Shown in pieces: positions 1 through 7,290 of a DNA stretch of 64,000 nucleotides. Source of the stretch: Pseudomonadota bacterium (lineage in GTDB: Bacteria > Pseudomonadota > Gammaproteobacteria > Burkholderiales > Burkholderiaceae_C); assembly GCA_020161775.1 (NCBI GenBank), contig JAIUOW010000022.1, forward strand, positions 1 through 64,000. The letters run 5' to 3'. The first letter of the stretch is position 1. Each line of letters opens with the position of its first letter. The notes under the pieces were generated by a model. That model was given only the letters and a program-made list of their open reading frames with translations, ran no database searches and had not been told where the DNA came from. Made by a program: the position numbers and the translations under genes.

Positions 1-177
1 TTCAGCTTCGTCTTGCTTGGCATAAATGGTCCTGTAGATCATATTTATGCCTCAAACACAAAATTCAGGACAGGCTCCGAGATGGAGCTAGAAAAGGTCC
101 GTCCTAGGCCAAAGACTGGACTAGGATTTTCAATACAAAGAAAGCCTGGTCTTCATTCGGGGTCACACCCAAAATGA
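1..177 (+). CDS. C-terminal part of an unrecognised protein (5' end outside window)
   Basis: An open frame runs from the first base to a TGA at 175-177, giving 58 residues with no start codon in good context, so it is probably the end of a gene that begins before the window. The fragment is mixed polar/basic (it contains FSFVLLGING and ends GSHPK) with no motif I recognise. It converges on the next gene with only 7 bases between the stops. Base composition is AT-richer than the bulk of the window, like its neighbours up to about 1460. It could be a chance open frame, but the tight convergent spacing favours a gene. Confidence 0.45.
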   Translation, partial: FSFVLLGINGPVDHIYASNTKFRTGSEMELEKVRPRPKTGLGFSIQRKPGLHSGSHPK

Positions 178-184
178 TGCTTTA

Positions 185-646
185 TCAAGACCAACTGCGC
201 TTTGAGTAGGTTTGAATTCTGTTGAACACTGCTTCAGCCACATCTGAGTTATTTGCATAACCTAGGTAGACCCGTGTTCCAGAACACACCACATATACGC
301 GGGCATTCTCATACCCCACGGTGTCAATTTCTGTGAAGGGAATCTTCTTATCCCCGAACTCCAGTTTTTCGGGTGAAACAATAATTTTGTGTGTGGCTCT
401 CACGAACCAGAAGGCCAGCCAGACGGCGAATGCCGCAAGCAGGAATAGGCCAACTGCAATGGCTCCATCTCCTTTTCTGGCCGTTGCGGCTAGCAAGGCG
501 GTGCAGCCAGCAGGTAGCGCCACAACAATCAAAATTGCCGCCCCAAACAGTTGATAAATCTTGTGTCCGGCCCCTTTGTACGAGATTTCATAGCGTCCCT
601 CCCCAAGGTCTTTGACCTCTACTGACTTGACCACATCACTGCTCAT
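185..646 (-). CDS. hypothetical membrane protein with two helices
   Basis: The 153-residue protein has two adjacent hydrophobic segments (about 32-54 and 62-83) forming a helical hairpin, flanked by a short N-terminal cytoplasm-type stretch and a C-terminal soluble domain of about 70 residues rich in beta-type sequence. This layout resembles small bacterial proteins with a PH-like domain after a membrane hairpin, but I do not recognise the family. The start is well supported: a perfect AGGAGG lies 8 bases upstream of the ATG. It is divergent from the XRE regulator gene and lies in the AT-richer left edge, which suggests acquisition by transfer. Confidence 0.75.
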   Translation of the reverse strand: MSSDVVKSVEVKDLGEGRYEISYKGAGHKIYQLFGAAILIVVALPAGCTALLAATARKGDGAIAVGLFLLAAFAVWLAFWFVRATHKIIVSPEKLEFGDKKIPFTEIDTVGYENARVYVVCSGTRVYLGYANNSDVAEAVFNRIQTYSKRSWS

Positions 647-719
647 TGCCTGTACCTCCTAAGTTGTGGCGAAGCATCATAACCTAGCCTATAAAGGCTG
701 TTTTTATAAGTGAAGTTAC

Positions 720-748
720 GGTCTCATATGCCCCAACCGTATGAGACC
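720..748. promoter_or_regulatory. perfect 9-bp inverted repeat over the start codon of the XRE gene
   Basis: GGTCTCATA (720-728) and its exact complement TATGAGACC (740-748) are separated by 11 bases. The ATG of the XRE-family regulator (741-743) lies inside the right arm. There is no Shine-Dalgarno sequence just upstream, so the transcript may be leaderless or poorly translated. Known XRE regulators often bind such palindromes and repress themselves; an autoregulatory operator is my inference. Confidence 0.5.
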
Positions 749-989
749 CAAGAAGACAGATCGCGTGCTTACTGCCTTTGGGCAGTCCCTGCGTGCCTAC
801 AGAATTGCTGCTGGTATGACCCAAGAGCAGTTAGCTGAGGCAGCAGACCTGCACGTAGGTTTTTTGGGGTCAGTGGAGAGAGGTGAAAAGAATATTTCAC
901 TCTTGAACATCGTTGAACTGGCTAGGGCGGTGCAGGCCACGCCCTCAGAGCTTTTGTCAGTGCTCAAGGTCACGATGACAAAAACTTGA
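741..989 (+). CDS. XRE-family helix-turn-helix transcriptional regulator
   Basis: This 82-residue protein is a single HTH domain of the Cro/C1 (XRE) type. Residues about 10-70 carry the usual pattern: LRAYRIAAGMTQEQLAEAA forms helices 1-2, LHVGFLGSVERGEKN the recognition helix and turn, and ISLLNIVELARAV the fourth helix. Such short orphan regulators usually bind DNA as dimers and control adjacent genes, often as part of mobile or defence-related modules. No restriction-modification or toxin gene is visible beside it. The start codon sits inside a perfect palindrome, so self-repression is likely. The GC content is low relative to the rest of the window. Confidence 0.85.
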   Translation: MRPKKTDRVLTAFGQSLRAYRIAAGMTQEQLAEAADLHVGFLGSVERGEKNISLLNIVELARAVQATPSELLSVLKVTMTKT

Positions 990-1034
990 CAAATATAAAT
1001 AGTGACTTACTTCTTCTGTTGAGGAGAAGTATTG

Positions 1035-1199
1035 ATGAAAAAGAACGTTAACGAAATAATTATCTGCGTCGTAACCCTGCATGCGCTTTCTGCGTCATTG
1101 TTGGCGTACTACTTGTGGAACCAACCATGCCAGACTGCCATTGCAAAAAAAGCTACCGCCGTGAATCCGAGTAATACCTTGGAACTTCCGAGGCCATAG
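1035..1199 (+). CDS. 54-residue small membrane or secreted protein
   Basis: An ATG with a strong GAGGAG Shine-Dalgarno 9 bases upstream opens a 54-codon frame. The product begins MKKN, then has one hydrophobic stretch (about 7-27, ending LLAYYLWNQ) and a short polar tail with one cysteine after the hydrophobic part; it could be a single-pass membrane peptide or have a cleaved signal. It lies 45 bases after the XRE gene on the same strand, so it may be co-transcribed with it. Its last 91 bases overlap the 3' end of a convergent small gene. I do not recognise a family. Confidence 0.55.
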   Translation: MKKNVNEIIICVVTLHALSASLLAYYLWNQPCQTAIAKKATAVNPSNTLELPRP

Positions 1200-1294
1200 A
1201 AACTATCGGTCTTGCTGTCCCATCCCCATGCGAGGATTGCATATATCACGCCAAAGATGGCAAACCCGATTCCCATCGTGATCTCAGGTGTCAT
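1109..1294 (-). CDS. 61-residue membrane protein
   Basis: The chosen ATG has AAGGGAGTG close upstream and yields a compact protein made of two hydrophobic helices (about 7-25 and 38-57) joined by a polar loop (WDSKTDSFYGLG), with a C-terminal WHGWFHK. A longer frame extends upstream to 1462 but would start inside the terminator hairpin of the neighbouring gene, so I prefer the internal start. The function is unknown. The 3' third overlaps, antisense, the end of the 54-residue gene on the other strand. Confidence 0.6.
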   Translation of the reverse strand: MTPEITMGIGFAIFGVIYAILAWGWDSKTDSFYGLGSSKVLLGFTAVAFFAMAVWHGWFHK

Positions 1295-1436
1295 ATCCCA
1301 CTCCCTTTGAAGTTGTTGCAGCCTTGGTATCATATGTGGGAACAACTTCTTTCCTTGAATCGCTGCTAAGTCCTTGATTTTATTGAGCATTGGGGAGAAC
1401 AAACGGAATCCCTCCGTTTCCGCCAAGACAAAACAG

Positions 1437-1458
1437 AACGCCCCGAAAGGGGCGTTTT
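1437..1458 (-). terminator. intrinsic terminator, usable in both directions
   Basis: AACGCCCC and GGGGCGTT form an 8-bp stem around a GAAA loop. On the minus strand it is followed by CTGTTTTG and on the plus strand by TTTT just after the stem. It lies directly downstream of the small secreted-protein gene on the minus strand, whose stop codon is 23 bases away. Confidence 0.7.
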
Positions 1459-1479
1459 GCATTGAAGCTCGTATCAGGC

Positions 1480-1824
1480 TTACTGCTTCACTGCTGCCCC
1501 GGCCGCTGCTTCGGCCTTCACCTTGGCGTTGGCATCCGTGCCGGGGATCTTCTCGGCGATCTTGTTGCCGGTGCGGCGCGTGGCATCGGCGGCGTCCTTG
1601 CCGGCTTCCTTGGTGAACTCCACGGTTTTTTTGGTGGTGTTCTTTGTGGCTTCGATGCCCTTGTCGATCTTCTGGCCGACGGTGCTCGTGGCCTTGGTGC
1701 CGACGCTGGCGCTGGCGTTCACGTTGGCATTCACGGTCTGTGCCTGCACGCTGAGGCCGTAGGACGCCGCAGTCACGGCCAGGATGACGCTCACGCGTTG
1801 CAGTACGTTGGTGGTTTTGCTCAT
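1480..1824 (-). CDS. small exported Ala/Lys/Thr-rich protein
   Basis: The 114-residue product starts with a clear signal peptide (MSKTTNVLQR, hydrophobic 11-25, cleavage near VQAQ at 26-29). The mature part is low complexity: alternating NANVNASASV, then a lysine/threonine-rich amphipathic stretch (KGIEATKNTTKKTVEFTKEAGK) resembling LEA-like or periplasmic helical repeats, and an alanine-rich tail. No enzyme motif is present. An AAGGAG ribosome site precedes the ATG. Similar short, hydrophilic exported proteins are often stress-induced, but that is only analogy. Confidence 0.75.
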   Translation of the reverse strand: MSKTTNVLQRVSVILAVTAASYGLSVQAQTVNANVNASASVGTKATSTVGQKIDKGIEATKNTTKKTVEFTKEAGKDAADATRRTGNKIAEKIPGTDANAKVKAEAAAGAAVKQ

Positions 1825-1934
1825 GATGGCTCCTTGTTCTTGGTCAAAGCAGGAGCGCAGTATGGCGGGCCATGCCGCTGCGCGGGGCCGTTTGGCGCCC
1901 CGGTGTTCACAAATGGATCGTGTCCCACAGCCCG

Positions 1935-1952
1935 TGTCAGCGGGGGCTGACA
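1935..1952. terminator. stem-loop downstream of the TRAP permease gene
   Basis: TGTCAGC and GCTGACA form a 7-bp stem with a GGGG loop in the 178-base gap between the small secreted-protein gene and the end of the TRAP permease gene. There is no adjacent T-run, so termination at this site is only possible. The rest of the gap shows nothing I can name. Confidence 0.3.
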
Positions 1953-2002
1953 GGGCCGTCGGACGGCGGCGCAGCGTCGGTGCAGTGGCCGTGCGGCGCC
2001 GC

Positions 2003-4210
2003 TCAGGCCGGCGCCGGGGCCGCGCCCGCTTTCACCCGCCGCCACGCCGCCAGCTGGCGCATCAGCATCGGGATGGTGATGGCCACGCCCATCAGCGTGA
2101 CCGTGAGGCCCGGCGCGATCAGCAGCAGTGCCGCCACGATGCAGACCATCTGTTCCCAGCGCTTCATCTCCACCAGGAAGAACTTGCTCAGCGCCGCCGC
2201 CAGCACGGTGATGCCAAACACGCAGCCCAGGAAGGTGACGGTGAAGTCGAACCAGGTGAAGCCCTTGGCCACCAGCAGCAGCGACGGCGAGAACACAAAC
2301 ACGAACGGCACCAGCACCTTGGCCATGCCCAGGCGGAACGCCATGTTGCCGGTCTTGAACGGGTCGCTGCCGGCCATGCCCGCCGCGGCATAGGCAGCCA
2401 GCGCCACCGGCGGCGTGATGTCGGCCAGCACGCCGTAATAGAACACGAAGAAGTGCGCCACCAGCGGCTCCACGCCCAGCTGCACCAGCGTGGGGGCGGC
2501 CACCGTCACCATGATGATGTAGTTGGCCGTGGTTGGGATGCCGCAGCCCATCAGGATGCAGACCACGCCCGTCATCACCAAGGCGGCAAACAGCGTGAGG
2601 CTTTGCGTGCTGGCCATGAAGCTGGGCACCACCGCCGACAGGCCGCCCGCGATGGCGGTGGCCCAGGTGGTGATGATGTAGCTGATCTTGAAGCCGACGC
2701 CCGTGAGCGTGACCACGCCGATCACGATGCCCACCGTGGCCGCCGCGGCGCCCACGGCCAGCGCGTACTTGGCGCCGGTTTCAAACGCTTCCACCAGCAC
2801 CGCATGCGGTATGCGCCCGGTGATGCCGGCCAGCTTCCAGCCGGCCAGCGCGATCGCCACGCCCACGGTAAAGATGCCCAGCTTGATCCATTCGCTGTGG
2901 GGGCCCAGGTCGCCAAATGAAATGACGGCCAGCATCAGGTGCAGCACCACCAGCAGCACCCAGTTCTTGGCGGTGTTGCCGCTGACCTGCGTGGTCAGCC
3001 CCACGATCATGCAGGAGGTGATACCGGTGAATGCGGCCAGGTAAGGCGTGCGGCCCGACACCAGCAGGCCGATCAGCAGCACCAGCGGTATCAGCGTGGG
3101 CCAGCGCTGGCGCAGTGAATCCTTCAGCCGGGGCATTTCCTCGTCGGTCAGGCCGCGCAGGCCGTAACGCTTGGCCTCGAAGTGCACCTGCATGAACACG
3201 CCAAAGAAGTGCATGAACGCCGGGATCATGGCCGCCGCAATGATCGTCTGGTAAGAGACGTTCAGGAATTCGATCATCAGGAATGCCGCCGCGCCCAGCA
3301 CCGGCGGCGTGATCTGCCCGCCGGTGGAGGACGCTGCCTCCACCGCACCGGCAAATTCACGCTTGTAGCCCACGCGGATCATGGCTGGGATGGTGAGCGA
3401 GCCAACCGTGACCGCATTGGCCACCGACGAGCCGCTGAGCATGCCGAACATGGCCGAGCCAAACACGCTGACCTTGGCCGGGCCACCCGCATAGCGGCCC
3501 GCCACGCTGGACGCGATGTCCAGGAACAGCTGGCCCAGGCCGATGCGCGTGGCCATCACGCCAAACAGCACGAAATGAAACACATAGGTGGCCACCACGC
3601 CCACCGCCACGCCATAGATGCCCTGGCTGGTGAGGTACTGGTGGTTGATCATCTGGCTCCAGCTCGCGCCCGCGTGCTTGAGCAGGCCGGGAAAGTACGA
3701 GCCAAACAGCGCATACAGCGTGAAGCCGATGGCAATGAGCGGCAGCGGCCAGCCCATGGAGCGGCGCGTGGCCTCCAGCAGCGTCACGAACAGGATGGTG
3801 CCAAACACCACGTCCGACAGGTCGGGGTTGCCCACGCGAAAGGCCAGGTCGGCAAACACCCAGGGGATGTACAGCACGCTGGCCGCGCAGGCCAGGCCCA
3901 GCAGCCAGTCCACCAGCGGCACGCCGCCTGGCGCCAGCAGGCTGCTGGGGCGCGGGTTGTCATGGGCCTTCTTGCTGGCCGCAAACACCAGGAAGATCAG
4001 CCCCAGCACAAAGGCCAGGTGCACGCCGCGGTGCGTGGTCTCGCGCAGCAGGCCGAAGCCGGCGGTGTAGAAGTGAAAGCACGACAGCGTGATCAGCAGC
4101 CACTTGATGATCTGGGTGGCCGGCGGCACCGAGGGCCGAAAGCGCATCTCGGGGTCGAATTTCTCTTCCAGTTCCTGGAGTTTCTTGTCGTCTAGCGTCG
4201 CTGCGGTCAT
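2003..4210 (-). CDS. TRAP transporter fused permease (TAXI-type, DctQM fusion)
   Basis: This 735-residue, many-helix protein is the inner-membrane part of a tripartite ATP-independent periplasmic transporter in which the small (DctQ-like) and large (DctM-like) subunits are fused, the usual form in TAXI systems. The N-terminal ~230 residues carry the small-subunit-like helices; the remainder is the DctM-like domain with glycine-rich re-entrant segments such as GGPAKVSVFGSAMFGMLSGS and GCGIPTTANYIIM. TRAP transporters use ion gradients to take up organic acids. I took the ATG at 4210 (MTAATLDDKK) because the open frame further upstream runs through a dispersed repeat. It follows the binding-protein gene, separated by that repeat. 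Confidence 0.9.
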   Translation of the reverse strand: MTAATLDDKKLQELEEKFDPEMRFRPSVPPATQIIKWLLITLSCFHFYTAGFGLLRETTHRGVHLAFVLGLIFLVFAASKKAHDNPRPSSLLAPGGVPLVDWLLGLACAASVLYIPWVFADLAFRVGNPDLSDVVFGTILFVTLLEATRRSMGWPLPLIAIGFTLYALFGSYFPGLLKHAGASWSQMINHQYLTSQGIYGVAVGVVATYVFHFVLFGVMATRIGLGQLFLDIASSVAGRYAGGPAKVSVFGSAMFGMLSGSSVANAVTVGSLTIPAMIRVGYKREFAGAVEAASSTGGQITPPVLGAAAFLMIEFLNVSYQTIIAAAMIPAFMHFFGVFMQVHFEAKRYGLRGLTDEEMPRLKDSLRQRWPTLIPLVLLIGLLVSGRTPYLAAFTGITSCMIVGLTTQVSGNTAKNWVLLVVLHLMLAVISFGDLGPHSEWIKLGIFTVGVAIALAGWKLAGITGRIPHAVLVEAFETGAKYALAVGAAAATVGIVIGVVTLTGVGFKISYIITTWATAIAGGLSAVVPSFMASTQSLTLFAALVMTGVVCILMGCGIPTTANYIIMVTVAAPTLVQLGVEPLVAHFFVFYYGVLADITPPVALAAYAAAGMAGSDPFKTGNMAFRLGMAKVLVPFVFVFSPSLLLVAKGFTWFDFTVTFLGCVFGITVLAAALSKFFLVEMKRWEQMVCIVAALLLIAPGLTVTLMGVAITIPMLMRQLAAWRRVKAGAAPAPA

Positions 4211-4240
4211 GAAGGGGGTGCGTTTTATTTGAGGGCCCCC

Positions 4241-4309
4241 GTGGAACCGGCTTTGCCGGGCCACTGGGGGCGCCCCCTTGGGGGGAGGCGCCGGAGGCGC
4301 TTCGGGGGG
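4241..4309. repeat. dispersed GC-rich intergenic repeat, copy 1
   Basis: It begins GTGGAACCGGCTTTGCCGGG, continues through a GGGGGCGCCCCC block and ends CTTCGGGGGG. A second, slightly diverged copy lies at 50809-50882. Each copy abuts the stop codon of a minus-strand gene (here the TAXI binding protein). It can fold into several short stem-loops (CCGGC-TTT-GCCGG, GGCGCC-GGA-GGCGC), so it could terminate or protect the upstream mRNA. Similar elements are scattered in Comamonadaceae intergenic regions, as far as I recall. Confidence 0.7.
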
Positions 4310-5263
4310 TTACTTCAAAAGGCCAACTTCCTTGTAGAACTTCTCGGCGCCGGGGTGGTACGGAATGCCCACGCCCTTGACGGCGTTTTCCTTGGTGATG
4401 AACTTGCCCTTGGCATGGCCGGCCTGCAGCGCCTTTTGCGCGGCGTCGCCAAACATGGCCTTGGTGATCTGATAGACGGTTTCAGTGTCCACCTTGGCAT
4501 TGGTCACCAGTTGCGCGCCCACGGCCAGCGTCTGCACGGCGGGCACGTCCTTGTAGGTGTTGGCGGCGATGGTGTCCACGGCAAAGTACGGGTTGGCCAT
4601 GCGCAGGCCGTCGGCCGACGCACCCGTCAGGGGCACCAGCTCGATGCCAGCGCCGCCCGATGCCAGCTCGGCAATGGCGCCCGCCGGTGCGCCGCCCACG
4701 AAGAAGAACGCATCCAGCGCACCGTCCTTGAGCTTGTCGCCGGCCTGGTTGGGCTTGATGTATTCGGGCTTGATGTCGGCTTCTTTCACGCCATAGGCGG
4801 CCAGCACCATGCGGGCGTTGATCAGCGTGCCCGAGCCCGGCTCGTCCAGTGCCACGCGCTTGCCCTTCAGGTCGGCCACGGTCTTGATGCCCGAGCCCTT
4901 CTTGACGACCAGGTGGATGCTCTCGGGGTACAGGTTGGCAATCATGCGCAGGTCGGTCACCTTGGGCTTGCCCTCGAACGCGCCGGTGCCGGTGAAGGCC
5001 CAGGTGGCCACGTCAGACTGCGAGAAGCCGGCCTCCATGGCGCCACTGGCCACGGCATTCACGTTGGCCAGCGAGCCGTTGCTGGCCTGCGCGGTGGCCA
5101 CGATCTTGCCGGGCTGCGACACCGCATTGGCGATCATGCCGCCCACGGGGTAGTAGGTGCCGGCGGTGCCGCCCGTGCCGATGCGAAAGAACTGCTGGGC
5201 CTGTGCGGCGCCGGTCAGGGCGACGGCGGCCACCACGGCGGAAATCAGATGCTTCAATGTCAT
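4310..5263 (-). CDS. TAXI-family TRAP transporter solute-binding protein
   Basis: The 317-residue periplasmic protein has a signal peptide (MTLKHLISAVVAAVALTGAA, cleavage near AQA-Q) followed by the family hallmark FFRIGTGGTAGTYYPVGG at the mature N-terminus. It then shows the two-lobed binding-protein layout, including VKKGSGIKTVADLKGKRVA and the GALDAFFFVGGAPAG segment. It captures a substrate, probably a small dicarboxylate or amino acid, and delivers it to the fused permease encoded next. The start has AGGAGCAACTCC upstream; a longer frame to 5326 lacks such a site. Repeat copy 1 separates it from the permease gene, which may lower permease expression. Confidence 0.92.
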   Translation of the reverse strand: MTLKHLISAVVAAVALTGAAQAQQFFRIGTGGTAGTYYPVGGMIANAVSQPGKIVATAQASNGSLANVNAVASGAMEAGFSQSDVATWAFTGTGAFEGKPKVTDLRMIANLYPESIHLVVKKGSGIKTVADLKGKRVALDEPGSGTLINARMVLAAYGVKEADIKPEYIKPNQAGDKLKDGALDAFFFVGGAPAGAIAELASGGAGIELVPLTGASADGLRMANPYFAVDTIAANTYKDVPAVQTLAVGAQLVTNAKVDTETVYQITKAMFGDAAQKALQAGHAKGKFITKENAVKGVGIPYHPGAEKFYKEVGLLK

Positions 5264-5308
5264 GGAGTTGCTCCTGAATAGATCAAAAAGAAATGCAGCC
5301 TTGCAGTA

Positions 5309-5321
5309 CACCACAGTGGTG
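5309..5321. promoter_or_regulatory. 13-bp palindrome upstream of the TAXI operon
   Basis: CACCACAGTGGTG is a 6-bp inverted repeat around one base, 46 bases upstream of the TAXI binding-protein start. It could be an operator for a dimeric repressor. No matching regulator is adjacent, and palindromes this short also occur by chance. Confidence 0.25.
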
Positions 5322-5398
5322 CGCAACCGTGCCTAGTGAAAGCCCCCATGCACGAGGCATGCCCGCGCGCCCGGCATCCGGTCCCAGAGCGAACGCCT

Positions 5399-5848
5399 TC
5401 AGCGGCGACGCCCGCGCGGTGTGCCGGGCGCCAGCGACGCGCTCCAGCGCTCGTCCCATTGCCCGGCGCTGTCATGGCGCGCGCCGTCCAGCTCGCGTCG
5501 TTCGCGTTTGGTCGGGCGGCCATGTTCGATGCTCAGGGCGGGTTCGGGCGCGTAGCGGCGCTGCTCGGCGGCCTGTTCGCGCGCCTGGATGCTTTCGGGC
5601 GTTTCTTGGTACAGCTGCTGCGCCACCGGCGCCGGGCCGCGCGTGCCGCTCAGGGCGCGCACCGCCACCACGCGCGTCACCGGCCCCTGGCGCAGGGTCA
5701 CGGTGTCGCCGGGGCGCACTTCGCGCGAGGGCTTGGCGTCCTGGCTGTTGACCTGCACGCGGCCCTTGTTGATTTCATCCGTGGCCAGCGACCGCGTTTT
5801 GTAAAAGCGCGCGGCCCACAGCCATTTGTCGATCCGCAGTTTGTCCAT
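5399..5848 (-). CDS. hslR: S4-domain RNA-binding protein (Hsp15 type)
   Basis: The 149-residue protein begins MDKLRIDKWLWAARFYKTRS, the classic start of the S4 RNA-binding domain (about 1-65, including VQVNSQDAKPSREVRPGD). A basic, arginine-rich C-terminus (GRPTKRERRELDGARH and GTPRGRRR) follows. Family members such as E. coli Hsp15 bind stalled 50S subunits carrying nascent chain-tRNA and recycle them after heat shock. The start codon overlaps the stop of tctE (TGATG), so translation of the two is probably coupled, an unusual partnership for this gene. I am sure of the S4 family and less so that it is the true Hsp15 ortholog. Confidence 0.85.
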   Translation of the reverse strand: MDKLRIDKWLWAARFYKTRSLATDEINKGRVQVNSQDAKPSREVRPGDTVTLRQGPVTRVVAVRALSGTRGPAPVAQQLYQETPESIQAREQAAEQRRYAPEPALSIEHGRPTKRERRELDGARHDSAGQWDERWSASLAPGTPRGRRR

Positions 5849-7290
5849 CAGCCGGGATTCTGCCCCGGTTCGGGTGCCGGCGGGGGCGCCAGCGGCAGGC
5901 GCACCGTGGCGTCCAGCCCAGTGACGCGGCCATGGGCCTCGCGGTTGTCCAGCGCAATGCTGCCCCCCAGCGCCGCGGTGATCTCGTGGCAGATGGCCAG
6001 GCCCAGGCCGGAGCCGCTGCGCACGTCGCCCGCCGAAAACGGCTGGAACAGCCGCGTGCGCAGCTCGGCGCTGATGCCGGGCCCGCTGTCGGCCACCGTC
6101 AGCGCGGCGTGGTGCGCGTCGGCCACCACGCGCACCGACAGGCTGCAGCCCGCCGGTGTGTGCTTGATGGCGTTGTGCAGCAGGTTGCGCGTCAGCTCGC
6201 GCAGCATCCAGTCGTGCGCGCGCACCGGTGCGGGCACGGTGGCAATTTCAAAGTCGATGTCCTTGTCGGCCAGCAGCGCGGACAGGTCCAGCGCCACGGC
6301 GCGCACCACGGCGGCCAGGTCGGTCACGTCGTCGTCGCCCTGGTGGCGCAACTGCTCCACTTTGGCCAGCGCCAGCATCTGGTTGGCCAGCAGGGTGGCG
6401 CGGTCCACCGTGGCGTTGATCTCCGTCAGGGCCTGGTGGGGCTGCACGTCGCCGCGCAGCGCCGACTGCACCTGGGTCTTCAGTACCGCCAGCGGCGTGC
6501 GCAGCTGGTGCGAGGTGTCGCGCACAAAGCGTTTCTGGTGGTCCAGCAGGTGCTGCAGCCGCTCCATCACCTGGTTGGTGGCGTCCACCAGGGGCAGCAG
6601 CTCGCGCGGGGCATCAGGGGCTTCAATGCGGCTCAGGTCGCCCTCGGGGCGGGCCTGCAGCGCCGCGCTGATGCGGCGCACCGGGCGGGTGGCGCGCTGC
6701 ACCACCACCACCGCCACCAGCGCAATCACGGCCACCAGCACGGCCTGGCGCCACAGGGTGTCGATCAGGATGCGCCGCGCCAGCGCCTCGCGCAGCTCCA
6801 GCGTCTCGGCCACTTGCACGACCGCCATGCCACGGCCATTCGCGCTGGCCACCGGCTGCAGCAGCACGGCCACGCGCACCGGCTCGTCGCGAAATCGGGC
6901 GTCATAAAAGTGCACCAGCGCGGCATAGGCGTTGCGCTCGGGCAGGGTGCCGCGCCACACCGGCAGCTCGGCAAAGCCCGACACCATTTCGCCGCCCAGC
7001 GTGGACACGCGGTAGTACATGCGGCTCTGGTTGTCGGCCTCGAAGGCTTCCAGCGCGGCATAGGGAACCGTCACGCGCAGCTGGGCCGCTTCGTCGTAGC
7101 CTTGTACGTCCAGCAGTTCCCCGATGGATTTGGCCGATGCCAGCAGCGTTCGGTCGTAGGCCACGTTGATCGCGTCCAGCGCCTGGCGGTACAGGCTGAC
7201 GGTGTTGATGAACACGAACAGCCCTATGGGCAAGAGGATGCCCAGCAACAGGTAGCGCCTGAGGGATAGCGGTCTGGCTTGGCCTGTCAC
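5848..7290 (-). CDS. tctE: sensor histidine kinase, TctE-like
   Basis: This 480-residue membrane kinase has a first transmembrane helix (about 12-30), a periplasmic sensing domain (about 31-170), a second helix (about 175-198), a HAMP-like linker, the phosphoacceptor box RDTSHQLRTPL, an N-box (NLLHNAIKHTP) and a G-box (DSGPGIS, GSGLGLAICHE). TctE kinases sense tricarboxylates such as citrate and phosphorylate TctD. The start overlaps the tctD stop by four bases (ATGA), and its stop overlaps the following S4 gene. Divergent placement next to tctCBA fits control of that transporter; the actual ligand is inferred. Confidence 0.88.
   Translation of the reverse strand: MTGQARPLSLRRYLLLGILLPIGLFVFINTVSLYRQALDAINVAYDRTLLASAKSIGELLDVQGYDEAAQLRVTVPYAALEAFEADNQSRMYYRVSTLGGEMVSGFAELPVWRGTLPERNAYAALVHFYDARFRDEPVRVAVLLQPVASANGRGMAVVQVAETLELREALARRILIDTLWRQAVLVAVIALVAVVVVQRATRPVRRISAALQARPEGDLSRIEAPDAPRELLPLVDATNQVMERLQHLLDHQKRFVRDTSHQLRTPLAVLKTQVQSALRGDVQPHQALTEINATVDRATLLANQMLALAKVEQLRHQGDDDVTDLAAVVRAVALDLSALLADKDIDFEIATVPAPVRAHDWMLRELTRNLLHNAIKHTPAGCSLSVRVVADAHHAALTVADSGPGISAELRTRLFQPFSAGDVRSGSGLGLAICHEITAALGGSIALDNREAHGRVTGLDATVRLPLAPPPAPEPGQNPG

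Noticed and set aside
1784-2920. A 378-codon plus-strand frame antisense to the TRAP permease gene.
   Set aside because: It is rich in arginine, histidine and alanine as expected for a shadow, with no motif and no ribosome site.
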